Assembly (NCBI GenBank): GCA_015183035.1 | Contig: JACZZP010000016.1 | Location: 1,302,001-1,366,000 of the forward strand | Reading direction: 5' to 3' | DNA: 64,000 nt | Origin: Meloidogyne chitwoodi | Lineage: Eukaryota; Nematoda; Chromadorea; Rhabditida; Meloidogynidae | Shown: positions 1-11,898 of the stretch, piece by piece | How positions within the stretch are numbered: the stretch's first letter is position 1 | How the letters are laid out: each line of letters begins with the position of its first letter | Translations under genes and position numbers: made by a program | Notes under the pieces: generated by a model | Told to the model about the DNA's origin: nothing | The model's database searches: none | Seen by the model: only the letters and a program-made list of their open reading frames with translations

Positions 1-1793
1 GAACATCAGGCTTCACAGCATTAGCCTAAAATTAATATAAAAACAAAAAATATATTTAGAAAACCGAAAGAAGATCACTTGAGATCTTAGCCATATCATC
101 GGTCAATTGCATCTTATCAAGAGAAACACGCTGGAATGGCAATATTTCGAGACATTGGAGAGGATAGAGGGCCTAGAAAATAATAAAAAAAGTTTAAATT
201 TAAAAAATCACATCTCGATCAACATGTTGACGCACTGCAGGCATATTTCCATCAATTTTAACATTTTTCTTCTCAGCAAAGTATTGAATCATTGGAATGT
301 TGCGTCCATCAATGTCGAAACTAGGAAAAATTTTTTTTAATAAAATTTATATTAACCTAATTTCTGAAACAAGACGATTAGTGATTGAATCAATTACAAT
401 AACACGAGAAGGAGCATATGTCAAGTAAGCGCTAACACCCTTGTAAAGATGCCCGAAATCTATCCAAAATGCCTCCATTGCTTTACGATCATTTAATCTA
501 ATCGGATTTTGACGGCGATTGGTAGTAGATCGTATCATTGCATTGGCAATTTCCCCCAAATTTCCAGCAACAAAAAAGGCACATGTCTTAACTAAAAAAT
601 AAGATAAAAAATTCCTTTTAAAGAAATCTTGCCATCAGCGATAAGAGCAGGACATGGCTTTACATCACCATTAACAATAATACGAACACCCTTGGCTACT
701 CCATTATGAGTTGTAATAGCTTCGTTTAATTTCTTAGCTTCGGCAATTTCAAAAAGTCTCCCAGGTCCAACAATGCGATGTGTACGTCTAAAATAGTATT
801 TTAATTTTTTCATTATTAGAATAGTGAAAATATTGTTAATGTTAGAAAATGTTTTCTTTACCTACAATAAATTCAAAATTTGAACTCAAACTAAACTTCT
901 AATCGGGTAATTTGGAAATAAATAAGAAATGCATCAATAGTAGGAAGTTTTTATCTACTATTTAAAATTTACGCATTAATGAAAGACTGCGAAGTCAACA
1001 TCTCAAAAAATGTACGTAGAGAATGATCTGCTTGTAAATGTGGTGCCGGGCAAAGAGCTGACGTAATGTCGTTCAAATTCATCTCGTGACTGGAGCCTTT
1101 ACAAGGTTGTAACTCGAAAGTAATTGTCGCATTATAGAGAAATTTACGACAAAATTCGCTCATCCGCTCTGGTTTAATCTCGCATGTCTAAATAAAAAGA
1201 AAATAATTTATATTTTTAGTAACATTTTTTCAAAAATTTAAGATTTATCCGATCTTTATCTACATAAATAGTTCACACAAATGTGGACAATATTTAAAAC
1301 TAACCAATGCAGGAACACGACAATTCGTGAACAAAATTTTTCGGTTGTCATATACGAAAAGGACCTAAAATTAAAAATGTTTAGTCATATTGTAATATTA
1401 AATTACTTTTCCATTACCACCACCAAAGCCTTGTGTATTTTCGAACACATCTTTTACCAATTCGAAGCAAATGTCACGAAGGAGTCCTTTTTTCCCATCA
1501 TCTCCAGCTCCTTTAGTTAGACTTTTGTCCTTAACCTTGTCTGAAAGCTCTACGTCATAACGATAGACCATTACAGCACCCGGTTTTACATCAAACCTAG
1601 ATTTTTGATATTTTAGTTAAATTTATATTATAATCGAACGTATAAAAGTTCGCCAATCCATCAATGTTTTTGATAAACTGATTTGCTTGTGGCGGAATAT
1701 TCTGAAAATTTGTTAATTTATTTTTTTAAGTCGAATTTTTCAACTTACGGCAGCAACTCGAATGTTAGCAACTACTTGAGACAGATCCGGCAT
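1..1793 (-). CDS. Argonaute, WAGO-like, copy A (5' part only)
   Basis: N-terminal half of an Argonaute; the gene continues past the left edge. The start at 1793 opens a short first exon (MPDLSQVVANIRVAA, 1749-1793). Later exons encode the N domain (KPGAVMVYRYDVEL near 1590), a segment ending FFEMLTSQSFINA (about 970-1180), the linker with RTHRIVGPGRLFE (about 633-790) and PAZ-region exons (about 350-590 and 210-310). The family binds small RNA guides in the cytoplasm or nucleus; the PIWI half is outside the window, so activity cannot be judged. Exon order and introns match copy B (2690-7552). Some tracts are almost identical to copy B and others clearly diverged. One intron appears to use a GC donor (631-632) where copy B has GT. 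No stop or frameshift was seen in the exons read. Clade assignment rests on similarity to copy B. Confidence 0.85.
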
Positions 1794-2689
1794 TTTGGCG
1801 TTGGAATTTTAGGTCGGAAAATTTAAATTCAATAAAATCAAATGCTGAAATTATGGTTGTACAAGTAAATTAAATAATTTTTTTATTTACAAGCCTTAAC
1901 TTACACTACAATATTAGTTTGATATCAATGTTAAAATAAATTATAATTGCAAAATAAAGCTAAAATAATTTAATGCCCGCTGCGTAAATATCCTAAACTA
2001 TAAGGAGGTGAGCAAAGTATTCATCATATAAAAATTCCTTTCAAACGATCAAAATTAATCTGAGAAAAAATAAACGCAAAACAAACTTAAAACCGTAAAA
2101 CAGACGAGTAGTAAATGAAAGAAAAATTCCTAAAGTTTTTATTGCTGAGGGGAAGGTAAAACTAAACAAAGTTAATTTTTTTAATATATGTAGTAGCCTT
2201 ATTCCAAATAAACATCTAAGTTTCGACAGAAAAATTTACTTTTCATTTTTTTAAATAACCTTCTAAACAAAATCAATAAATGCCATTAAGCAACTTGCAG
2301 CGTTCGAAAAATAATCTAAGTGAGCGAAGGAGGAAGGTCATCGACTAATGTAAGATAAGAGTAAGAAAGAAAACGCTTGGGTAATTGGAATTTAACATAA
2401 AATATTGACCAAAGAATGGATGTAATGTGAAAAGGAAAAAATGTCTAGAAAGAGAAAAATCTAAAGATTAAAACAAAATATTTTCCTTATGAACAAAAAG
2501 ATTTTTTTTCAATTTTTTAATATAAAAAATATATATTTTACTAAATTTAACTCAGGATCAATAAATATCAAAAGAATTTTCGGTAGAAAATAAAACTAAA
2601 AGCTTCTAAATAATTTAAAAGAAAAATTTTGATGTTTCATTTTTACGGAGTCAGATTCATTAAATTTTACTTCAAATAACTCCAACCAA
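1794..2689. other. Intergenic spacer between Argonaute copies
   Basis: About 0.9 kb of AT-rich DNA between the start of copy A and the stop of copy B on the same strand. I see no coding exon, RNA gene or clear repeat. It should hold the promoter of copy A and the 3' end of copy B. Confidence 0.5.
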
Positions 2690-5600
2690 TCAAGCATTGA
2701 AACGAGTTTTACCCAAAACAGTGCCTCCATATGGAACTCGTTCGTTAAGCAAAGCAAAGTTGATCATACGCTCTCCGGCAATATGAGGAATATATTGAGG
2801 ATTATTACTGAATAAGTTATATCAAAAATATTAAAAAAAGAAAAAACCGTTTCATTTCCCAATAATTACTGCTACCGCGTTTAGCAAGCTCTTTTGCCTG
2901 AAGAACAGGTGAGGGAAGAGCAGGTGGCATGTTCACGATTTGCCACATATTACAGAGGCCGAGAATGAACGCTTGCATCTCATCATTGTTAGCACGAATT
3001 TCGTTGATTGGAATCAAATATTGAGGGATTTTTGAAGTTCCCTAAAACGAATTAGTTTTAAATTAATTTAGAATATAGTTGTTTAACCTTTAGTGGAAAA
3101 TGAGCCTGCAAAAAGAACTCATGAAGGTCGACGCGAACGAATTTTTTGTCAATGACAGAACCTGGAGTAGTGTTACGAATGGGACCAGAGTTGAAGAAGA
3201 AACGCTTTGTATGGCGCTTATCCACAATAACGAAGACAAATTTAGGAGTCCATTCTTGATTGCAGCTTTTAAAAGTCTGCATAATTCGTGTAAATTCACC
3301 ACTGACAGCCTTTAATAATAATATTAAATATAAATTAACAATAAAAACATACATTTGGCACCATCCCTTCACTAATTCCATCACGAATAATAAAAATAGT
3401 TGAAGGAAGTTTCTGTCGGTTAGCTTTGAGAGTGCTAACAATCATTTTGATCTTTTCACCAAAATAATCAACGTCAAGAACATCTTGCTTGCAAGGTTGA
3501 TAAATGTAGTCACCTACAAACTTGACTGGATTTGGCAAATAATTTCCACAAAACTGAAAATTATCTTTTAATAAAATCTTTATATTTTATTAAACCCCAA
3601 TAGTCAACGGATCTTCTGAAGTAAATCCTTCCATTCCTTGTTTACTCAATTTGAATTTTTCAAAAGCAGTAGCTTTAGGAGGACGAGAAGTATCGATACC
3701 AAGAACGAGAATGTCGCCAGAAGTCAAATCAAGTTTATTTTTACTTTAAAATAAACAAAAGTTATTTTTATAAAAAATAATGCTAAGCTAACGTGACTGG
3801 ATCAAATATTGGCATGTAATTCAAACCAAAGAGCCTAGAAAGTTAAAAAAAATTTCATTTATTAAAGTTAAAAAACTTCATATTCATCTTGTTGAGAACA
3901 TTACTGACAGAAGCAGGACCAGCCTTTCTAATCATTTCCAGATTAACATGTTGAGTAAGAACACTATAACGACGCTCACAAAGTTTAAGTTTACCTAAAA
4001 GGCAGTTGATTAGAAAAAATTATATTTCGATTACCATGGGATTTGATAAAACGTTCGTCAATGTAGAGGACAAATTGGATTTTTGCCTTAGAGAACTCCT
4101 CAAAGCGTTGCTCAAGTGCATTCAACTCAACATTTTCAAAGTTTGGCTGAGGCAGTTTCATTCCGCGTTGAGACGCCATTCGTTGGATGTCAGAAATGAA
4201 CTTTCTGTATTTTATTTATAAACTTTAAAAACAGTAAAAATGTACCCAAATTTATCCTCAGTAACTCTACGCGGAAAAGCAACAATCCAAGAACGAAGAA
4301 CATCCGAAGGCTCCAAATAACGAAGAGGACCACGAACATCAAAAGTACCCTTAAAAATAAATTGTATTAATAATAAAGGAAATACAAAATTGGAATAAAT
4401 TATATAAATCCAAACCCTTTCGTTTTCATTTGGATTAGCCTGAGTATTCCCAAAGCGAATAACAGGCAATTTTCGCACTCCAATTTTCACGTTGTTCTGA
4501 TCACCTCGCATTTTAACACCAAAATGAAACATAAATTTAGCACACTCCTCATCTCTGCCAATACGACGCATTTGTTCTTTGATAAGCTCATAGCGCACAT
4601 CAGGCTTCACAGCATTAGCCTAAAATTAATATAAAAACAAAAAATATACATATTTGAAAACCGAAAGAAGATCACTTGAGATCTTAGCCATATCATCGGT
4701 CAATTGCATCTTATCAAGAGAAACACGCTGGAATGGCAATATTTGGAGACATTGTAGAGGATAAAGAGCCTGAAAGTTATAATAAAAAGGGTGTTTAAAT
4801 TTTAAAAATTACATTTCGATCAACATGTTGACGTACTGCCGGCATATTTCCTTCAATTTTAACATTCTTCTTATCGTTGAAGTATTGAATCATAGAAATA
4901 TTGCGGTCACCAAGTTCGAAGCTAGGAATTTTTTTAAATAAAATTTATATTAACCTAATTTCTGAAACAAGACGATTAGTGATTGAATCAATTACAATAA
5001 CACGAGAAGGAGCATATGTCAAGTAAGCGCTAACACCCTTGTAAAGATGCCCGAAATCTATCCAAAATGCCTCCATTGCTTTACGATCATTTAATCTAAT
5101 CGGATTTTGACGGCGATTGGTAGCAGATCGTATCATTGCATTGGCAATTTCCCCCAAATTTCCAGCAACAAAAAAGGCACATGTCTTAACTAAAAATAAA
5201 ACAAATCAATCATAATAACAAGATAATTCAAATATCAAAAAATGACAAAAAATTTACCATCAGCAATGATAGCAGGACATGGTTTTAAACCATCATCATT
5301 AGCAATAATACGAACACCCTTGGCTACTCCATTATGAGTTGTAATAGCTTCGTTTAATCGCTTCGCCTCTGCAACTTCAAAAAGCCTTCCAGGTCCAACA
5401 ATGCGATGTGTACGCCTAAAATAAATGTCACCTTTCAATTTGACGGCAAAATCCACAACAAAACTTTTTATACTTATTTTATAGGCATAATTATTAACAA
5501 TGAAGAAAGTCGTTATTTAATTTCAAATTTTTGGAAGAATTTATTAAAATGAGTTTTTTGAGATTACAGCAATTTTTGTAATTATAGCTCATTTTTAGGA

Positions 5601-7552
5601 AGATAAACAAGTCATGAAAATAGATATAGGATATATTATAGCGATCATAACATAAGCCATTCCCAATCAAGAACATAAAACATTTATGGAAAATTCAGAA
5701 ATTGTTAATGTTATTCTAAGTTTCGGATAAAATTTGCGGATTTTCGCCATACAAAATAGAAAGGTACAAATACAATTTAAAAATATTTTAAAAAATCCTT
5801 ATTTATAATAATCTTAATTAAAAGTACAAAAAACTATTAAATAGGTAGGTCATTAAGAGAAAAGGATAAGTTTGACCTATTAATATTTAAAAAATAAAAT
5901 TTACGCATTAATGAAAGACTGCGAAGTCAACATCTCAAAAAATGTACGTAGCGAATGATCTGCTTGTAAATGAGGTGCCGGATAAAGAGCTGAAGCAATG
6001 TCGTTCAAATCCAATTCGTGGCTAGAACCCTTAGAAGGTTGCAACTCAAAAGTAATTGTCGCATTATAGAGAAATTTACGACAAAATTCGCTCATCCGCT
6101 CTGGAGCAATTTCGCATGTCTAAATGAAAAAATTTAAAGCAGCATGAATTTTCGAGCTTTCTTAAGAAATAATTGTGACTTAGGTTTCACTCAACTGCTA
6201 TATAAAAACTATATTTTTTAATTTAAACAATGTGGTCCTAAAAAGACTATAGAAATGATTATAATATGGAATTTGAATGATTTTTGTAGATATACATCTT
6301 TGAAAAACAACACACGCAAACTTGTACAAACTGATCAAAATTCCACCTTTTATGACTTTTGTTTGTCTGTTCTCCGCATTTTTTACAATAGAAAAAATTG
6401 TTTTGATATGGTAGCTGAGTGAAACCCCTTTCACTTAAAATCAAAAACTTATTCTCAGTTCCAAAAATCTCGAAACATTTTTCATGTTACATACGGTCTA
6501 CAAATGTTTTAACATTATGGCACTCTGAAGATGGGATGGTATTTTTTCTTTGTCTACGGCATGTCTAAAAGTGAAAACTTTAACTAAACGAGCCACCTCG
6601 ACAAGCTGTCTAATGGTGCCACTCACGTTTCACAAGACGAATTATGAGCCTAGATACAGCCCTGGAAATCGAAAAAACCATAAGGGGAGTAAGCTACTCT
6701 AAGTGATTACCGCGGCTGCTTGGACAAACTTGGATCAATTGGGGGTGTTTTATTACTTTTTCCTTTTTAGGCACATGGCCGGTTGGTCTTAGCACAAACT
6801 TTGATCTATTGGGAGTGTTTTATCATGAAAATTTAATTCAGCGGAAATAATTTAAGCGTAGCCGCAGTAATCACTTTGAGAAGCTTACTCCCTTCCATGG
6901 TTTTTTGATTTCAAGGACCTTTATCTCGGCACATATTTAATATAATAAGAATAGTACCATAGACTCAGCTTGTCGAGGTGAGTCGAATAGTCAGTTTTTA
7001 ACATTTAGACATGCCGTAGACAAAAAAAATAACACTATCCTCAGTAGTGCTAAAATTATTTCACTACATACCAATGGAGGAACACGGCAATTCGTGAACA
7101 AAATTTTTCGATTATCATACACAAACAGAACCTACGTAAAAATTAAATGTTTAGTCATATTGTAATATTAAATTACTTTGCCATTACTACCACCAAAGTC
7201 TTGTGTATTTTCGAACACTCCTTTCACCAATTCGAAGCAAATGTCACGAAGGAGTCCTTTTTTCCCATCATCTCCAGCTCCTTTAGTTAGACTTTTGTCC
7301 TTAACCTTGTCTGAAAGCTCTACGTCATAACGGTAGACCATTACAGCACCCGGTTTTACATCAAACCTAGATTTTTGATATTTTAGTTAAATTTATCATT
7401 ATCAAACTTATAAAAATTAGCCCATCCATCAATGTTTTTGACAAACTGACTTGCTGGTGGCGGAATATTCTGAAAATGTTCTTTTAGTTAAAATTTTTTT
7501 CACTTACAGCAGCAACACGAATGTTAGCAATTGCTTGAGACAAATCAGGCAT
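2690..7552 (-). CDS. Argonaute, WAGO-like, copy B (complete)
   Basis: Full-length Argonaute with N, PAZ, MID and PIWI domains in many short exons. It starts MPDLSQAIANIRVAA at 7552 and ends LGKTRFNA at the TGA at 2690-2692. PIWI landmarks are GDILVLGIDTSRPP (about 3700, first catalytic Asp), IFIIRDGISEG (about 3370-3400, second Asp), PGSVIDKKFVRVDLHEFFLQ (about 3110-3180) and LPSPVLQAKELAKRG (about 2875-2915). In slicing Argonautes the last block carries the catalytic His; here the aligned position looks like Lys, so slicing is unlikely. This is known for nematode-specific WAGO proteins, which bind secondary 22G RNAs and silence transcripts or transposons. A MITE of about 530 bp sits in one intron (6520-7050). 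The CNBP-like gene ends 185 bp upstream on the same strand, so the two could be co-transcribed. WAGO rather than AGO/ALG placement is inferred from the missing His and the sequence style. Confidence 0.92.
6520..7050. mobile_element. MITE-like long-TIR element in an Argonaute intron
   Basis: Two arms of roughly 200 bp are inverted copies of each other. GTCTACGGCATGTCTAAA (6552 onward) returns inverted at 7005-7022, CACCTCGACAAGCTG returns near 6966-6981, and the stretch with AGTGATTACCGCGGCT (about 6700) returns near 6865-6885. The centre holds two tandem copies of a CAATTGGGAGTGTTTTAT-type core also found in the elements at 20757, 23199 and 33621. Ends are approximate and I found no convincing target duplication. 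It has no coding capacity. Confidence 0.7.
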
Positions 7553-7737
7553 TTGGCGTTGAAATTTTACAAAGAAATTAAAGAACAAAAATCAAAGAAA
7601 TATCATAACAAATTTTAATGTAAAAATGAGGAATGTATGCCTTTAATTATTTATTCTCAGAAAAAATTGCGTAATGGGTACTGGTGAACTGGGTACTGGA
7701 AAATGTTGTTTACATCAAAAAATAAAATATTTAACAA

Positions 7738-8347
7738 TCAGATAAACGCCAGTTCTTCATCCAAACCCTTCTCATCCTTGTCTTCAGCGAGCTGAGCAAT
7801 CACGTGCATAATGTCCACTCTGCCCACACTCATAGCACTCTAAAAACAATAAAAGTTATTTTTATGGAATATATCTTACTAGTATTGCCACCGCCACCTC
7901 CACCACTACGACCACCTTCTGGACATTCACGAGCGAAATGACCTGGCTTGCCACAGTTATAGCAACTACCAGCTAAAAAGTTGCAATTTTCGATAAAAAA
8001 GATTCTAATTAACTTACCACCACCGCCGCCGCCACGACTTCCTCCACCAGAACGACCCTCACGATCCGGACAATCTCGAACAAAATGTCCACTCTGGCCA
8101 CACTCATGACATTCTAAATTTGAAATATTAATTATTATCGGTCAAAAAAGTGGACCCGATACTTTAGAATATTATACTATTCTCTATTAAACATACCGCG
8201 TCCACGTCCGCCACCACCACCACCAGCATTTCTACCAGAACGAGGCTCAGTGCAGTCACGCGAGATATGACCATTTTGACCACAGTTATAACAGGCTAAT
8301 AAAAAAATATTTGAATGATATATTATAACCTTACCACGATCAGACAT
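7738..8347 (-). CDS. CNBP-like protein with four CCHC zinc knuckles
   Basis: A small protein of five exons, starting MSDRG at 8347 and ending EELAFI at the TGA at 7738-7740. Each of the four later exons carries one CX2CX4HX4C zinc knuckle (CYNCGQNGHISRDC, CHECGQSGHFVRDC, CYNCGKPGHFAREC, CYECGQSGHYARDC). Gly/Arg-rich linkers separate them. The tail is acidic (EDKDEKGLDEEL). CNBP/ZNF9-family proteins bind single-stranded nucleic acids and influence translation; this one has fewer knuckles than the seven usual in vertebrate CNBP. The one-knuckle-per-exon layout suggests growth by exon duplication. Argonaute copy B lies 185 bp downstream on the same strand. The function is inferred from the motif pattern only. 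Confidence 0.88.
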
Positions 8348-8750
8348 TATTGAATGATTATGACAAAAAGATGAATAAAATTTTATTTTTCTGAATAATA
8401 AAAATCAAGATGGAAAATGTACAATTAAAGCATAAAAACAAATGATAAAAATATAAAATGGCAAAAATAAGTGAAAGAATAAAAAAATAGAACCATTAAA
8501 CAACAAAATAATGAAAATGAACTGTTTTTCCTGCACTTAAATACTAAGAATGTGCATAATATGAACATAATGCCAAACTGATTCGAAAATTACATTTTCA
8601 ATTAATAAAACCAAAACTCAATTTGGTAACACGACAATTGTACAGCAAGTAATATATTGTGGACAATGCCATTTTTTTAATAAAAATTTCGATTAAGCTT
8701 TATTTTATAATTCCTTTATTTTAGGTTTAAATTAGAATTACATCTTTATT
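8348..8750. other. Divergent intergenic region
   Basis: About 400 bp between the minus-strand CNBP-like gene and the plus-strand coiled-coil gene. AT-rich, without visible coding or repeat structure; it presumably holds both promoters. Confidence 0.5.
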
Positions 8751-9649
8751 ATGTCTGTACAGAGTTTATTTCCTGAAATTCGACCAAATTTGGAAATTTT
8801 TCAGGTTATTATTATGACTTTTGTTAGAAATATTTATCAAAGAATTACAGGTAATTAAAGCAGCGGATCAACTTTTTTACAAAGATAAAGTTCATTACGT
8901 GGAACTTCAACCTATTTTTATTTCTGCTAATAAGAAAGACAAAATTGAAATAGATAATAATGTTGTAAACCATCCAACAAATAAATCTTCTGAAAATGTT
9001 CATGGTATTATTTTTATATTCATTTTCTTATAAAAAACCAAAATATTGTTTACCTAATAACCTATATTAAATTAAATTTGACGAGTCCTAAAAGTGAAGA
9101 ATGGAAAAAATATATTTTTCACTTCTAGTTTAACTGAACCATAAACCTCTTATCTTTAAAGTTTATTTAATCTTTATTTTGAAGGTTTCAAGAAAGAGAA
9201 GGGAGAGATCCAAAATGCTAAAAAAGAAAAGAAAGAAGTTAAAAAGGAGAAAATAGATGTTCAAAACATTAAAAAGGAAAGGATTGAGATTCAAAATTCT
9301 AAAATGAAAGAAAACAAGACTCAGCATAATTTTGGTACTTATGAAAGTTCTACCAGTAAGCTCCAACAAGCCATTATTCAAGCTCAAAAAACTATAGAAA
9401 ATGCTCGAAACGTTGGAAGCAACTCTTCAATTAAAATTTGCGAACCTCCTAGCTCCTCTATTAATGAGCTTCTTTCTTTACGTTCAGAGAATGCCTTTCT
9501 TTGCAAGAAATTGGAACTTCAAGAGAAAACAATCAATAGATTGGAGAAAATAACTCAAAAAGTAATCATTTTGAAATTTTTTAAATTAAATTTTGGATTT
9601 ACAGCTTTTGAAAAAATCTGGAATGACTGAGGCGGATCTTTCTGATTGA
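8751..9649 (+). CDS. Small coiled-coil protein, unrecognised
   Basis: A four-exon model that keeps frame throughout: 8751-8804 (MSVQSLFPEIRPNLEIFQ), 8851 to about 9002 (VIKAADQLFYKDKVHYVEL...), about 9186-9559 and 9605-9649. It ends LLKKSGMTEADLSD at the TGA at 9647-9649. The first intron is 46 nt. The middle is highly charged, with repeats of the form KKEKxEIQN (about 9190-9300). A predicted coiled coil follows (LLSLRSENAFLCKKLELQEK, about 9470-9530). No signal peptide or membrane segment is seen. I do not recognise the family; the coiled coil suggests a scaffold or complex subunit, but nothing more can be said. Confidence 0.65.
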
Positions 9650-10236
9650 GTTTGATTAATTATATTAAAGGTTTGAAGAAAATGATATGTTTGTGAAGTT
9701 TAGTTTTAAATTACAATATTATTCTGAAGACTTTGAAATCTCCCTAGAGTAATGTCTAATTACCCATAATTTTTACTACGGGAAAAAATTAAATATTAAA
9801 TAAGGTTGTTTTGTCCTCTTAAAAATTAAAAAATTTTTTCTATTGCATGAAGTTAACCTTTTAATAAATTGTTACTTGTTTGATTTTTTAGCTTCATACA
9901 ATTTTTATTAATTAGAAACTTTTTTTATTAAATTGATCATCATTTCTTTTCCGCCATCCAAAGTCAATATTCTATCTATTTTTATACTCAATAAGTATTT
10001 TTTCTTCCTTTATTTTGATTGTAATTTGTTTCCTTTCAACGATTTTAATGTTAGTTACCAAAAATAAAAATCTGTTATCAATTAGAATTCTTCAACTACC
10101 GGTTATGTTTCTAAATGTGTTTAATAAATTTACCTAAAAAATTATATTTTCTAGACATTTCTGTATTCATTTTCATAATATTTTAATTTTGTATGCATAA
10201 TTAATTTTCTTTCAAGTCTGTTTTTTGTGATATTAG
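9650..10236. other. Intergenic spacer
   Basis: Roughly 590 bp of AT-rich DNA with no coding signal seen. A TTAG directly precedes the ATG at 10237, which would suit either a cis or a spliced-leader acceptor. Confidence 0.4.
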
Positions 10237-10691
10237 ATGGGGCCTTGGAGAGCATGTCTTGGAAAGGTTGGAAGACCTGAATCAATTAAACTTTATAAAG
10301 TGCGGTGAGGAGATACATTTATTTTTTACAGAAATTTTAACATTAAAAAAATTCTCTAAAATAAATATTAAACCTAGCCTTTAATGTTCAAATATTTGAT
10401 TAAAATATTTAAGCTTAATGAAACCTGATGGAAGTGTTGTATTTGCTAGAAGTTCAGAACCACGAGTTCTTATTCAACTCCCAGTTGACCTTCGAACTGC
10501 CGATGAATATGAGAGGAGAATTCGTATTGCTGAACGAAGACCAACAATGAAAAATGCCTTTGAGGTTTTTTTAATTTTGGGTTTATGGACGGCAAAAATA
10601 TTTAATATATTTTTACAATTATATTGTTTTTAAGAATCTTGGAGAGGATAATTTCAGTCATAAAGAATATACTACATATTGGAAGCGTTGA
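10237..10691 (+). CDS. MRPL55: Mitochondrial large-subunit ribosomal protein mL55
   Basis: Three exons encode about 110 residues, ending EYTTYWKR at the TGA at 10689-10691. The core MKPDGSVVFARSSEPRVLIQ followed by LPVDLRTADEYERRIRIAER matches the mL55 signature: PDG, then REP, then a PxDL block and an Arg-rich helix. The short C-terminal segment with a TYW-type ending also matches. mL55 is a metazoan-specific protein of the mitochondrial large ribosomal subunit. The N-terminus (MGPWRACLGKVGRPESIKLY) is short and basic, as expected for an import sequence; an additional upstream exon cannot be excluded because the ATG abuts an AG. MAK16 starts only 135 bp downstream on the same strand, compatible with a nematode operon of two ribosome-related genes. 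Confidence 0.88.
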
Positions 10692-10826
10692 TAGCAGATT
10701 TTGTTTACTTTTTTGAATAAATATTATATTATTTCTGTCTTTTTTCCATACTGCTTGAAATTAGCAGATTTAATTATTTTAAATTTTTATTAAGTATTAA
10801 AGTAATAAATTAGTTTGAGGATAAAA

Positions 10827-11743
10827 ATGCAGGCAGATGACATTGTTTGGAACCAATTAAATAAAGGACATTGTTCTTTTAAAATAGTGTATGTTTTTTG
10901 TTTTTTAAATTAAAGTTGTTAATTTTAGTACAAAATCGAAAAAGTTTTGTCGAAATGAGTACAATCTTACTGGAATATGTAATAAAGCATCTTGTCCTTT
11001 AGCTAATAGTCAATATGCAACAGTGCGAGAGGAGAAAGGTTTGATAAATTAAAATTTAGTATAAATCTATTTTTTTAATTAATTGAGAAATGAAATACGC
11101 AACTTTTTTACTAAAAAATTAAAAATTTAGGTGTTTGCTATTTATACATGAAAGTAATTGAACGAAGCCATTTTCCTGCTCGTCTATGGGAAAAAGTTAA
11201 ATTGCACAGAAGCATGGTCAAAGCTGTTGAACAAATAAATGTGAATTTATTACATTGGAGTGATTATATGAGACAAAAATGTAAAGCTAGAGTTGTGAGA
11301 ATTCATCAGTATTTGGCACGGATGAGGAAAATGAAATTAAGAGGAAGACAGCCAAAAATCATTCCAATCCAAGTAATTTTGTAAAATTATTCACAAATTT
11401 TTTCTTAATAATTTTGATGGAGCCACCACAAAGATTAATTCTTTTTAATTTTTAGAGAAAAATTGAACGGAGAGAGAAACGAAGAGAAGAGAAAGCTTTA
11501 ATTGCTGCAAAACTTGACAATGCTATTGAGAGGGAATTACTTGAAAGGCTCAAACAGGGAAATTATGGTGAAATGTACAAATTTAGTCAAAAAGCAATTG
11601 ATAAAACTGCCGATAGAATGAGGGAGGAAGAAGTAGAGGATGAAGAAGAAATTGAATATGAAATGGAACAAGAGGACCAACGCCAATTTGTTGAAGATTT
11701 TGAAGAATCTGATGAAGAAGAGCAAGACATTGAAGATCTTTAG
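10827..11743 (+). CDS. MAK16: MAK16 ribosome-biogenesis protein
   Basis: Four exons encode roughly 240 residues, from [18 protein letters not shown] at 10827 to DIEDL at the TAG at 11741-11743. It contains the family blocks [20 protein letters not shown] (near 10945-11005, Cys-rich), [20 protein letters not shown] (about 11131-11190), the MRQKCKARV and YLARMRKMK helices, and [19 protein letters not shown]. The C-terminus is strongly acidic. MAK16 is a nucleolar factor for pre-60S assembly and 5.8S/25S rRNA maturation. The acidic tail is shorter than in yeast or human proteins. It lies 135 bp after mL55, possibly the second gene of an operon. Confidence 0.95.
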
Positions 11744-11898
11744 TAAGAACATAAATGTTACACCTTTTAAAAATTTTTTTGTTTCTAATATTAAAATTTT
11801 AAGATAATTTAAGTCAATTTATTTAAGGCAAATTAAAAATGAAATCACAGAAATTAATTGAAATGTATAATATGTATAGAAAAAGGGAACGTTATATA

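Noticed and set aside
3058..3441. Plus-strand and alternative-frame open stretches over the Argonaute PIWI region
   Set aside because: They overlap exons that encode recognisable PIWI motifs on the minus strand and are shadows.
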